From assembly GCA_964527215.1 (NCBI GenBank), contig CAZGNZ010000035.1, positions 1-49,048 on the forward strand: 49,048 bases of DNA. Reading direction: 5' to 3'. The stretch's first letter is position 1, and every line of letters starts with the position of its first letter. Below, in pieces: positions 36,576 through 45,241 of the stretch. Position numbers and translations under genes: made by a program. The notes below the pieces were generated by a model. That model had not been told where the DNA came from. It searched no databases and saw nothing but the letters and a program-made list of their open reading frames with translations. The DNA comes from CAZGNZ01 sp964527215 (GTDB lineage: Bacteria; Fidelibacterota; Marinisomatia; SCGC-AAA003-L08; JACNLC01).

Positions 36576-38113
36576 GCTGATTCCCTCATCTGTTGCTTTA
36601 TCTCAACTTCTATCGGCTCCATATATTCCCGTAGTGGTGTTTCAAGCAGCTTCTTCCAAAGGCGCGTGTGTCCTTTTTGAGGAGTGAATTGTTTAGCTTT
36701 TCCATGAAGCCGCCGGTTTAACCACCTGGCAAAGTCAGCGCGAATCACAGCCTGCCAGTCACATTCCTGCCTTGCCGATTGAAAAGCATCATCCATACGA
36801 TAAGGATCAAGCAGATATTGGTGCGCTTTCTTTAACCTTATTTCTTCCATATCCGACCAGCCGGAAGGAAGGTTTTGAATCGTTCCCACATAAAACAGGA
36901 ATTCATCAATAATGGTATTCACCCATCGTTCCAAATGCTTCATTCGTGTGGGGTCTTTGATACTTAGGGACAGTTGTTTGAATCGCAACAGAAAGTTGCG
37001 CAGATAATCGAGCTCTGTGTTAATGGTTGAGTTTGAGAAATAATCAAACAATGATTTCTGATATATTGGCTGGTTAAGCTGGGTTTGCCATGTCGGTGGT
37101 TGAGTTGAAAACAAGTTTAACTTTCCACCTCTTTTAGCATTTAATTGAGAGGCATTACTATGATTGCTTGCTGTAACATTCAATGTAGCTCTTTCTACAA
37201 TTCGATGTAACTCTTCAGCTGAAAATCTCTCTTTTTGCTCGGCAATTTTTACAGATTTCTTAGTATCATTGAACACTTTTTCGTGAACAGCATGAGCCAG
37301 TGAAGACGAAACGACATTGCACAATAGGTGATATTTGCTTTTATCAATCTGATCTTGCTTATCAAAAACCAGAAAGTATACCTGTTTAGCCAGCAAATGC
37401 GTTGCTGGAATCCCACTAACCAGTGCTCTTCTAAATCCTTGAATCCATGCTTTTAATATCGACTCGGCTTTATCTCTCTTCTCTTGTGGCAGAAATTCTT
37501 CAAAAATGCGCTCATCCTTTGAAAGTTGCTCTGCCAATGTCACACCCTTGAGTTCAAGCTCCAGAAATTGAAAAATTGGTGCAAACTGATTACCTGCAAC
37601 AGCCCCATCTATTTTTTTATCTGTCAATGATGATGTTGTCAGGTATGCGCTATCCTTTTCACTAATAGAGTCAAAAAAGGATTTCGTATCAATCTTGGAA
37701 TGTGTCAGCTTAATAACATGGGTGGCAAAGCTGACACTGCCCGCATTGCCTGCGTTTTCTGACAGCCATATACAGGGAGTGAATTTTGTCCGGAGATCAT
37801 TAACTTTCTTCCTGTAATCCATTTTTCCCCGCTCAACATCGAATCCTTCAGGAAAATTGGACAACCTTAAAACTTGTATAGCCCTTTTTCGTTGAAAAGT
37901 CAGAGCAGATTGCTCTTTAGACTTTTTATTCCTTTTTGTGTCAAAGAGAAATTCGATATCCCCATCATTGAAGTACTTCACATTTTTATAAAGTACTCCC
38001 ACTGATTTTAACTCGTCCTTGAGATATTTTTCTTCCCCGGCTTCGTACTTTCTCCTGAAAAAATCAGCTATCACATCATTCCAAGTTTCAAACTTCATGG
38101 TTTCTTCGCTCAT
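36572..38113 (-). CDS. cas8f: type I-F Cascade large subunit Cas8f (Csy1)
   Basis: A 513-aa protein in the csy1 position, expected to recognise the PAM and bind the 5' handle together with Cas5f. Family traits: an N-terminal helical part, FATHVIKLTHSKID (about 130-145), a long loop with GGKLNLFSTQPPTWQ (about 330-345) and the C-terminal WLNRRLHGKAKQFTPQKGHTRLWKKLL. It is longer than P. aeruginosa Csy1 (434 aa). It overlaps both neighbours by 4 nt (cas2/3 upstream, csy2 downstream), indicating tight translational coupling. Codon composition is AT-rich, like the other effector genes. Confidence 0.93.
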   Translation of the reverse strand: MSEETMKFETWNDVIADFFRRKYEAGEEKYLKDELKSVGVLYKNVKYFNDGDIEFLFDTKRNKKSKEQSALTFQRKRAIQVLRLSNFPEGFDVERGKMDYRKKVNDLRTKFTPCIWLSENAGNAGSVSFATHVIKLTHSKIDTKSFFDSISEKDSAYLTTSSLTDKKIDGAVAGNQFAPIFQFLELELKGVTLAEQLSKDERIFEEFLPQEKRDKAESILKAWIQGFRRALVSGIPATHLLAKQVYFLVFDKQDQIDKSKYHLLCNVVSSSLAHAVHEKVFNDTKKSVKIAEQKERFSAEELHRIVERATLNVTASNHSNASQLNAKRGGKLNLFSTQPPTWQTQLNQPIYQKSLFDYFSNSTINTELDYLRNFLLRFKQLSLSIKDPTRMKHLERWVNTIIDEFLFYVGTIQNLPSGWSDMEEIRLKKAHQYLLDPYRMDDAFQSARQECDWQAVIRADFARWLNRRLHGKAKQFTPQKGHTRLWKKLLETPLREYMEPIEVEIKQQMRESA

Positions 38114-41100
38114 GACTCTCTCCCTATATCCTGATAAACACCCATTCCGGATTCGTAATAATAATCCGGCACGTTATCTCCATAATCTATAAGTCGAACC
38201 TCGCCAAAACGACGACTGACTTCTTTCAGGTCCATCCCAAAATCCATTGCCAATTGCTGATAAACAGACAACGCATCTTGCTCAAACCAAAAATCAACAC
38301 CTGCTCCACACTCAACTTGTTCATGCTGATTTATATCAGCTGACGGTTCACCAAACTTCGGTGGAGAAACTCTCTCGTTTTTCCATTTCCAGGTCGGTTC
38401 TGAATTTTCATCATCCAGCCATAGAAAATAGGCCTCATCTTTTTTTGAGTCCCGAAAACGTTGCTGCCGCTGAACTTCACCGCACCAGTGCGGAAGTTTT
38501 TCCCACCATAGTCTTGCCCCCGTGTCTTTATTGAACAACCGCCAATGCAAAGCCTTATGCTCCAGCCCTACCAAATTGTGATAATTACCATTTTCGTTGG
38601 GTTTATATGCTTTGGACGTTGGAAGTGTAATCCTATGAATTGCTGTGATTCTCGTGTATTGCTCTTCGTCCAGAGCATTTTTTAAATCATGTGGTTCCAT
38701 GATCAGTCTTTTCGATTCAAAGCCAGGCCGTTCAAAACATACCCTTTTACCCGCAAGAGCTTTATAATTTTTATTCAATAACAAGATATTGGGTTTGTCC
38801 GGCACCTGTTCCCGGTGTCTTAATACCCGGCCTGCAATCTGAATAATGGAACGCATTGAGCTGGGTTCAACTATCGCCCAGTCGTAATCATGATCTCGCC
38901 CAACTTCGGCAACGGGTGATGCCAACACGATGAAAATGTAGTTTCCCACCATTGGGTGCTTTTTTATCGCCTGCTGGATTTCAGGTTCTTGCCAGATTGC
39001 ATCTTGTTGTTTTCGGTAGAGCAATCTGTCTAGTCTATTTTCAATGGATGAACGAATCGCGAGCGGGTAATGGCTGTGGTAAATGCAATAATGAATAGAA
39101 GTGTCTTCAGGCGCATTCTGCTTCAGCAAAGCTTTTGAAACAGCAACCAGTTTGTTAATATTGGCCATACGCACTAAACCAATGGATAGTGTTTTTCTTT
39201 CACGATTCAGACAATGGTCTTTATGTAAACGTCGTGAACCGGCCATAATAGTATCGGCCATGATTTCTGCGATGGTTTTGCCTACATCACTTTCTATCTC
39301 GATGATTTCAGCCCTGCGCTTTGCTGGAATTGCCTGCAGATATCCTACGCGTTTGTTTACAAAATCTTTATGCTTCTTTTTGAATTCATCAAATTCCTTA
39401 TATAAACCATGACTACATCCATTATCTCTTTCGTCAAACCAGGCGCAGGAAATCTCTCCTTCCCACCCCGAAACATTTGCTAAGGCGTATTGTCTCCAAC
39501 CTTCCCTATATGCCTGAAACAGGGCATACACTAATGCCGGCGGCATGGTTGCGGTTGATAGTAATACGCGGCTGCCCATCAGACCTGCCCAATGCACCAA
39601 ACGGCAAAGTGCCGGCAAATCCTCAAGTCCAAAATCATCGGGTTCATCCAGCACCAGGTCAGATGTTAACAACCGAAGCATGGGTGCAATCTGCCGTCCA
39701 CTTTTCGTTCCTTCAGTTGCTGGTATCAGATGATCGATTGTACAAACAAGCACCGGTGCGTTAATCAACTTATCTAGGGTTTTTTCCTGCTCAGTCCACT
39801 TTGAGAGACTGTGCCTGGTGAGCCCTCCCTTGAAATCCAATGTCAAACCTGCATAAAAAAGTGCATCCTGTGACTCTATGCCGTTCATTTCGTATTCATT
39901 TGCATTTTCCTCGTCATGTTGATTTTCGAACAACTGCTTTACGGCAGTGCCCCCAACAGCAATCGCCAACTCCTCCTCGTTAAGTTCAATCTTTTTTCGG
40001 TATTCCCTTCCTGTCTGCAATGTCAGAGTGCGCAACCCCAAGGCCACGCTAAATCGCTTTCTCCCTGTTCCACTCCCGATTGCATACATGATTTTCGCAT
40101 TTGCCAGGGTTTTTCCCTTGCCGGTTGAGGCCATGTTGATTCCAAAAAATCCATTAGTAATCGTTGACTTTGCTAACTTCTCACTAATTTTTCTTGCTTT
40201 ATCCTGCCACCCAAAAGTGTCTTTATTTTTTTTCCTGACATTACTTTCAAGTACATTTTTAATATCCAACGAATCAAGACTTGAGTTCAATCTGGGCAAT
40301 GCTTTCGCTATTTTCTGTGCATGATGCGCTACTCCTATCAAGTGTTCATCCAGTTGCTGTCTAAAACCACTTTTATTCTCGGATTTCGCCCAAACAGTAT
40401 AATTTGGACTTCTCCACTCTTCCAGAATTTTCTCCTGTGCCGAAAAAAAATGATCAGCCAACATCAGACAAAGACGTGAAATATGAGTCGTAAAGAGATG
40501 ATGATTCAGCCAGTCCACTTCTTGAAAATTATCCTGACGAAATTTTGCTCTGGCTTCTGATGCAATCAGACATGCTTTGGATCGCCAATGCATGCTTTGA
40601 TAGGGAAGGCCATTCTTAAAAATCCAATTCTCTTTTTTTCGATTTTGTTGATCATCATCTTGACAACAGTGAGAGTTCCAGAGAGCATCAAATCCTTTCA
40701 TCCAATGAGAAATATCCTTTAATGCCGGCGGTAGTGTTGCATTCTCTTTACAATTAGGGTAAAGCGGCAATTTATGATGTGTTAAAATCAACCAGGCAAC
40801 TAACCGGGCGAAAGGACTTAAATCTTTTATTGGATGATTAAAAGAATCAGATCCAACCACCCCATCAGTAAAGCATTCCGAATTCTGATCTCTTTCAACC
40901 TGGCTTAGCGAAGCAAGCCACTCCATATCGGTTTTCCTGCCGACAAATGCCTGAAATAATCTTAGAGATATCCACTCGTGGCGATATGGCTCGAATCTTT
41001 CGGGTTTTTGATTAACATCTAATTTTTTTTGGAATAAAACCGTTGCCTTGCCAAAGTCATGAAACATTCCTGCAATAGCTGCAGCGTATTGGATAACATC

Positions 41101-41427
41101 AATCATATTCCATTGATAATTATCAGCATATTGTCTGACCTCACTCTCCGTCCTGTTCACCGGTACCACACCTCTGTCATCAAACTTGCTATTACTCCCC
41201 ACAATCCACAGCAGCTGACTCCTCGACCGGCTCCTGATCCAGTGACAGGACACCGCCGTGCTTTTGCTGGCGGTCTGTCGCAGCATTTTCCTCACGGTGT
41301 TCAAACCATCTTCCGTGATCACTGTCTGCCAGGTGTTGTCGCCGATGCGATCGGCAAAGGCATCCAGCACCCTGCGCGTTTTTTTCAGTGCATTTTTCTC
41401 ACATTGTGAGACAAAGGTTACCATCAT
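38110..41427 (-). CDS. cas3: fused Cas2-Cas3 nuclease-helicase (type I-F)
   Basis: An 1105-aa fusion defining type I-F. Residues 1 to about 95 are the Cas2 domain (VSQCEKNALKKTRRVLDAFA at the start, TAVSCHWIRSRSRSQLLWIVG further in). An HD nuclease motif GMFHDFGK follows (H123, D124). The helicase has Walker A ASTGKGKT near residue 435 and the DExD-box variant VLDEPDDF near 593. It degrades target DNA after Cascade binding, and through its Cas2 part joins Cas1 in spacer integration. It starts 6 nt after the ORF6N gene. GC content drops at about 41160, at the Cas2/Cas3 boundary (listed under findings). The second Met could also be the start. Confidence 0.96.
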   Translation of the reverse strand: MMVTFVSQCEKNALKKTRRVLDAFADRIGDNTWQTVITEDGLNTVRKMLRQTASKSTAVSCHWIRSRSRSQLLWIVGSNSKFDDRGVVPVNRTESEVRQYADNYQWNMIDVIQYAAAIAGMFHDFGKATVLFQKKLDVNQKPERFEPYRHEWISLRLFQAFVGRKTDMEWLASLSQVERDQNSECFTDGVVGSDSFNHPIKDLSPFARLVAWLILTHHKLPLYPNCKENATLPPALKDISHWMKGFDALWNSHCCQDDDQQNRKKENWIFKNGLPYQSMHWRSKACLIASEARAKFRQDNFQEVDWLNHHLFTTHISRLCLMLADHFFSAQEKILEEWRSPNYTVWAKSENKSGFRQQLDEHLIGVAHHAQKIAKALPRLNSSLDSLDIKNVLESNVRKKNKDTFGWQDKARKISEKLAKSTITNGFFGINMASTGKGKTLANAKIMYAIGSGTGRKRFSVALGLRTLTLQTGREYRKKIELNEEELAIAVGGTAVKQLFENQHDEENANEYEMNGIESQDALFYAGLTLDFKGGLTRHSLSKWTEQEKTLDKLINAPVLVCTIDHLIPATEGTKSGRQIAPMLRLLTSDLVLDEPDDFGLEDLPALCRLVHWAGLMGSRVLLSTATMPPALVYALFQAYREGWRQYALANVSGWEGEISCAWFDERDNGCSHGLYKEFDEFKKKHKDFVNKRVGYLQAIPAKRRAEIIEIESDVGKTIAEIMADTIMAGSRRLHKDHCLNRERKTLSIGLVRMANINKLVAVSKALLKQNAPEDTSIHYCIYHSHYPLAIRSSIENRLDRLLYRKQQDAIWQEPEIQQAIKKHPMVGNYIFIVLASPVAEVGRDHDYDWAIVEPSSMRSIIQIAGRVLRHREQVPDKPNILLLNKNYKALAGKRVCFERPGFESKRLIMEPHDLKNALDEEQYTRITAIHRITLPTSKAYKPNENGNYHNLVGLEHKALHWRLFNKDTGARLWWEKLPHWCGEVQRQQRFRDSKKDEAYFLWLDDENSEPTWKWKNERVSPPKFGEPSADINQHEQVECGAGVDFWFEQDALSVYQQLAMDFGMDLKEVSRRFGEVRLIDYGDNVPDYYYESGMGVYQDIGRES

Positions 41428-41433
41428 AACAGG

Positions 41434-41940
41434 TCATCCATGGTCAGAAACCGATTTTCCGTTTGGGTTTTCGTCCTCTTTGAGAAGCTGCCGAATCGCC
41501 TTGAACACCACCCTGAACTGCTCATTACCCCTGGATTCCATTTCCTCGATTTTCCGCTCCAGTTCCTTGTTTCGACCAAGCAGTTTCCTCAAACTGACAA
41601 AAGTCTTAATAATCTCGATGTTGACCTGAACAGCCCGCTCGCTGTTTAAAACACTGGAAAGCATCGCCACTCCATGTTCCGTAAAAGCATAGGGCATGGT
41701 ACGCGCGAATTTCAGGGGCACAAGGTCATCACAAATTGTGATAACATTGTCACGCTCATCACGAGTCAGCTGGAACATGAATTCAGCAGGGAAACGTTTA
41801 ATATTGCGTTTGACAGCTTGATTGAGAGTACGCGTTTCAACGCCGTATAACTCGGCAAGATGGCGATCTATCATGACCTTCTCTTCGCGAAGGAAAAAAA
41901 TTCGTTTCTCAATCAAAATCTGTGGAATGATATTACTCAT
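41434..41940 (-). CDS. ORF6N-domain protein embedded in the cas operon
   Basis: A 168-aa protein with an N-terminal ORF6N domain (about 8-95: VMIDRHLAELYGVETRTLNQ, FPAEFMFQLT, PYAFTEHGVAMLSSVL) and a C-terminal coiled coil (about 115-155). ORF6N occurs in phage antirepressor-like and chromosomal DNA-binding proteins and is not a standard Cas family. Its ATG overlaps the cas1 TGA (ATGA), and its stop is 6 nt before cas2/3, so it is a true operon member placed between the two integration genes. Its length is normal and the frame is intact. Composition resembles cas1 rather than the AT-rich effector genes. Role unknown. Possible roles are control of adaptation or of cas transcription, or a passenger gene. 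Confidence 0.88.
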   Translation of the reverse strand: MSNIIPQILIEKRIFFLREEKVMIDRHLAELYGVETRTLNQAVKRNIKRFPAEFMFQLTRDERDNVITICDDLVPLKFARTMPYAFTEHGVAMLSSVLNSERAVQVNIEIIKTFVSLRKLLGRNKELERKIEEMESRGNEQFRVVFKAIRQLLKEDENPNGKSVSDHG

Positions 41941-42896
41941 TCACCCTTCTCAAAATCTGTCGCGGCCAGTTTTTTAACCTGGTTGAACATCTCATCCAAT
42001 GCATGATGATCCGTAAATGACTGCAGAACCTGCTGCCGAAATTCCTGATTGCCGGCGTTTTCATTGCCGCAGATAAATGCCCACGGCAAAACCAGGGCAT
42101 CCTTGACAATATCCGCAATATCAAACACCAGGGCACCCCGCCGGGTTTTCCCGTGCATGACCGCAAATCCATGGGGTATTCCCAACACCCAGAGCGTGCA
42201 GGCCGCCAGGCCATACGCCAGATAGTTGCCGTGATCAAGAAATCCGTTCACAATATCCGCTGCATCCCGATCCCGGGTGAATGAATCCATTCGGGTGGCC
42301 CGGGCAGCCGTTTTATAGAGCTGTTTGGTGAGTTTTGCTTCCGTGGCCAGTAACGCGGTTGTTTTTACCGCGCCATCAATCTGACTGTCAAACTCACTCA
42401 GCACCGTATCAATATGAGGTTGACTGGAATCAAATCCCATTTGCTTCAAATCCCTGTCCTTCTTCCAGACCCGCCGCAGGAAGTTGATTCGGGCATGCTG
42501 CAGATATTTTGCCGCCAGAAGTCGTTTTTCTTCATCAAACCAAAACGAAAGCCATCCCTGAATATATTCTGTCGGCCGATACTCACTCTGCGGAGTCATC
42601 CATTCGATTTCATTCCCCATGTATAACGGCGTCCCTCCTCCTCCGCAAAAACCAATTAGCACACCCGCCTTTGTCAGCATTCTGACCGCGGCCTGTGTGA
42701 CAGAGGTTCCGTTCCCCAGCAGCAATACCGTGGTGTTCGCGATGGGAATGTTGAAATACTGATTTTCCTTTTTTGCTTCCGTCAGATACACAACACGGCC
42801 ATCCTTCTGCATCACCCGGCAGTGCTCCAGATAATACAAGTTTGCTCTTTTAGAATGAAGGATGGTTTTCAAATCGGAAGGGGACAGATCTTTCAT
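41937..42896 (-). CDS. cas1: CRISPR spacer integrase Cas1 (type I-F)
   Basis: A 319-aa metal-dependent integrase that with Cas2/3 inserts new spacers at the leader-repeat junction. It closely follows P. aeruginosa Cas1: ILHSKRANLYYLEHCRV, FCGGGGTPLY, TPQSEYRPTEYI and HGKTRRGALVFDIADIVKDAL. In this numbering the expected catalytic residues are E186, H248 and D262. The frame opens at a TTG at 42902, but the ATG at 42896 gives the standard MKDLSPSDLKTIL start with a GAGAG upstream. It lies 15 nt after the exonuclease gene and shares an ATGA with the ORF6N gene. All catalytic positions are intact, so adaptation is plausible. Confidence 0.97.
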   Translation of the reverse strand: MKDLSPSDLKTILHSKRANLYYLEHCRVMQKDGRVVYLTEAKKENQYFNIPIANTTVLLLGNGTSVTQAAVRMLTKAGVLIGFCGGGGTPLYMGNEIEWMTPQSEYRPTEYIQGWLSFWFDEEKRLLAAKYLQHARINFLRRVWKKDRDLKQMGFDSSQPHIDTVLSEFDSQIDGAVKTTALLATEAKLTKQLYKTAARATRMDSFTRDRDAADIVNGFLDHGNYLAYGLAACTLWVLGIPHGFAVMHGKTRRGALVFDIADIVKDALVLPWAFICGNENAGNQEFRQQVLQSFTDHHALDEMFNQVKKLAATDFEKGE

Positions 42897-42911
42897 AAAC
42901 AATCTCTCATT

Positions 42912-43436
42912 TTATCGAGCCATCTCAATCCAGATTTTTCCGGCAAGTCTGGCGTCTGACAGGGCCCGGTGCAGCCTGCAGTCATTCGGGATTTCACCAA
43001 GGAGATGTCGCGCGACGGTTTCCAGTCTGTGGTTGGGTAAAAAGAAATATTTTTTACGGGCTTGCACAAGGGTGCAAAACACCGGGTTCAGGATTTCTTG
43101 ATTTATCCGGCCCAGTTCCATTCGAATAAATGACAGATCAAATCGGGCGTTGTGCGCCACAAGCGGAAGTTCCCCAATGAAATCCAGCAATTCGTTCCAG
43201 GCACGTCCCGGGGAAAGGCCGTTCGCCAAATCAGCTTTGCCAATCCCATGGACCGACAATGCTTTCGGATGGATTTTGCAGGGCACATCAATCAGAGTAC
43301 TGATCTCATCAATGACATCAGAATTCTGAAATTTTACCGCACCATACTCAATAACCCGGTCTCCCCGTCGGGGATACAACCCGCTGGTCTCAACATCAAT
43401 TGCGCAAAACTTCCGGAAAGCAGGAGTTTGAACCAA
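42912..43436 (-). CDS. DnaQ-like DEDDh 3'-5' exonuclease upstream of cas1
   Basis: A 174-aa stand-alone exonuclease domain of the DnaQ/epsilon type. All DEDDh residues are visible: D14 and E16 (AIDVETSG), D100 (VAHNARFD), and H156 and D161 (HRALSDARL). It has no BRCT, GIY-YIG or other fused domain. The start is a TTG at 43436, chosen because AGGA lies about 9 nt upstream and no ATG is in frame before motif I. It is the first gene of the cas operon, 15 nt before cas1. DnaQ-like exonucleases are known to trim prespacers with Cas1-Cas2 in type I-E systems and are sometimes fused to Cas2, so a dedicated trimming role is a reasonable inference. A general repair role is the alternative. Confidence 0.88.
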   Translation of the reverse strand: MVQTPAFRKFCAIDVETSGLYPRRGDRVIEYGAVKFQNSDVIDEISTLIDVPCKIHPKALSVHGIGKADLANGLSPGRAWNELLDFIGELPLVAHNARFDLSFIRMELGRINQEILNPVFCTLVQARKKYFFLPNHRLETVARHLLGEIPNDCRLHRALSDARLAGKIWIEMAR

Positions 43437-43682
43437 AATATAATTTCCTAAACATATAACGGCAAGTCATACTCGCCCTGACCATTAAAGATGTATTATC
43501 AGCCTGTAATTTTAATGGATACTATAGAAATGAACTCGACAGGTTGATTTGAAATTTGCAGTATCTTACAAGCTAAAAGGCGTATTCTCAAATCAAGTAT
43601 AATAAAAGTGTGAAATTTAGCTTATTCTGCAGCCGGAAAGTAATATCTATATAACTTTATATCCTAGGTATATTTCCCCCCG
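43437..43682 (-). promoter_or_regulatory. upstream region of the dnaQ-cas operon
   Basis: A 246-nt AT-rich gap between the aminopropyltransferase stop and the exonuclease start, both on the minus strand. The cas operon promoter should lie here. I see several TATA-like hexamers but no convincing -35/-10 pair, and no clear terminator for the upstream cluster, so readthrough from that cluster cannot be excluded. Confidence 0.4.
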
Positions 43683-45218
43683 TCAATACACATCCCAGTT
43701 GCCCTGCAGATAAACCTTGTACAGCACCGGATTGATGAGGGTGTTCACTTCCACCTCGAGGGGGGTCTGCAGTGGTTTGCCGAACGATGTAATGAGTGAC
43801 AGTGCCTCCTGATTCAGCCATGTCAGCGGGATGTCGGGCACCGGTGTTCTGATCAGTCTTTCCTTCATTTCTGCGGGGCTTGCTCCCTTCCCGGCCAAAA
43901 TCCAGCCCCATTCACCCATGGTCAGAACCTGGTTGTGCAGCGGCAAAGTCTGGAACCCGGAGGACTCCATCGTCAGCCGAATGCATTCAAAGGCCGCGGT
44001 GGCGTAGTAGGGACTGCCGGCCTGGGTCACCAGCATTCCGCCGGGACGCAGCACATGTCCGCAGAGCTGATAAAACTCCCGGGAATACAGTCGGCCCAGA
44101 TCCACCGATTTTGGGTCCGGCAGATCAATGATAATCACATCGTAAACCAGCGGCGGTGATTCGATGAACTGATAGGCATCCTGATTGAAAATGCGCACCC
44201 TGGGATCATTGAGCGCGCCGTGATTCAGTTCCGTCAGCACCGGATGCGTCTGTCCCAGCCGCGTCATCACGGGATCCAGATCCACCAGATGGACCGAATC
44301 CACCCGCGCATACTTGAGGACTTCCCGGGCGGCACAGCCGTCTCCGCCGCCCATGATGAGGACATTCTGCCGCTGACGGGCCAGCATCATGGCGGGATGC
44401 ACCAGCGGTTCGTGGTACAGAAACTCATCCAGCGTGCTCAGCTGGGAGTTCCCGTTGATGTACAGCCAGAAGTTATCCTTCCACTGCGTCATGACGATGT
44501 GCTGATAACGGCTTTGCTCGGAAAAAACCACTTTGTCCCTGTACCGCGCCTGCTCCCCGAATTTTATCACCGGATCGGCAAACCAGGCCCCCGCCGCCAG
44601 CAAAATGCCGGTCAGCACGGCCAACAGGGCCAGCCAAATTCTTCTGGATGAAACCACCAGATTCCGAAGCTGTACAAACAGGAACACCGCCACCAGGAAA
44701 TTGATGCTGCCCAGGATAAAGGGGGTGTAGGTCAGTCCCAGAATGGGCAGCCCCACAAACGCAAAGAAAAGCCCGCCGGCCAGACTGCCGTAGTAGTCTT
44801 TTTCCAGCACGGAGGCGATATTGACCTTCAGTTCCTCAAACTGCTCGTTCAGGCGGGTCACCAGCGGTATCTCCATTCCGATCAGTACCCCCACGGCCAC
44901 CGCAAGGGTATAAATGAAAAATCCCGTATAAACAGTGAAGGCCGCCAGGTAATAGACCAGAATGGCTGAGAAGGAAGTCAGGATTGAAAGGGCGAATTCG
45001 ATGAAGATGAAATTCTGCAGGAGATCGCGGGAGATGTAGCGGGACAGGCGGCTGCCCAGTCCCATGGAAAACAGCATCACGGACACGATGATGGTCCACT
45101 GAAACACCGAGTCCCCCAGGAAATAGGTGGCCAGGGTGGAAAGGATGTACTCCGCCACGATGCCGGCCACACCGGTGGCAAACAGGGCGGCTTTGAGGAT
45201 ATTGGACTGTCGAATCAA
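43683..45218 (-). CDS. membrane-anchored spermidine synthase-like aminopropyltransferase
   Basis: A 511-aa two-part protein. Residues 1 to about 205 form six or seven hydrophobic membrane segments with short charged loops. The C-terminal half is a spermidine synthase-like Rossmann domain with NVLIMGGGDGCAAREVLKY (about 285-303), HLVDLDP, the acidic motif DVIIIDLPDPKS (about 355-366) and LRPGGMLVTQAGSP. The fused membrane domain marks the subfamily linked to PspA/DUF350 clusters rather than the soluble SpeE. Predicted to transfer aminopropyl groups, or act on a polyamine-like substrate, at the inner membrane. Last gene of the minus-strand stress-like cluster, 23 nt after the DUF350 gene. Confidence 0.85.
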   Translation of the reverse strand: MIRQSNILKAALFATGVAGIVAEYILSTLATYFLGDSVFQWTIIVSVMLFSMGLGSRLSRYISRDLLQNFIFIEFALSILTSFSAILVYYLAAFTVYTGFFIYTLAVAVGVLIGMEIPLVTRLNEQFEELKVNIASVLEKDYYGSLAGGLFFAFVGLPILGLTYTPFILGSINFLVAVFLFVQLRNLVVSSRRIWLALLAVLTGILLAAGAWFADPVIKFGEQARYRDKVVFSEQSRYQHIVMTQWKDNFWLYINGNSQLSTLDEFLYHEPLVHPAMMLARQRQNVLIMGGGDGCAAREVLKYARVDSVHLVDLDPVMTRLGQTHPVLTELNHGALNDPRVRIFNQDAYQFIESPPLVYDVIIIDLPDPKSVDLGRLYSREFYQLCGHVLRPGGMLVTQAGSPYYATAAFECIRLTMESSGFQTLPLHNQVLTMGEWGWILAGKGASPAEMKERLIRTPVPDIPLTWLNQEALSLITSFGKPLQTPLEVEVNTLINPVLYKVYLQGNWDVY

Positions 45219-45241
45219 ATCAGGAGGAATTCAGAAGCCGG

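Noticed and set aside
41434..41940. ORF6N gene as a prophage remnant
   Set aside because: No other phage genes, integrase or attachment repeats flank it. Both junctions are precise operon junctions (ATGA overlap and a 6-nt gap).
42897..42902. TTG start of cas1 at 42902
   Set aside because: The ATG at 42894-42896 gives the conserved Cas1 N-terminus and better ribosome-site spacing.
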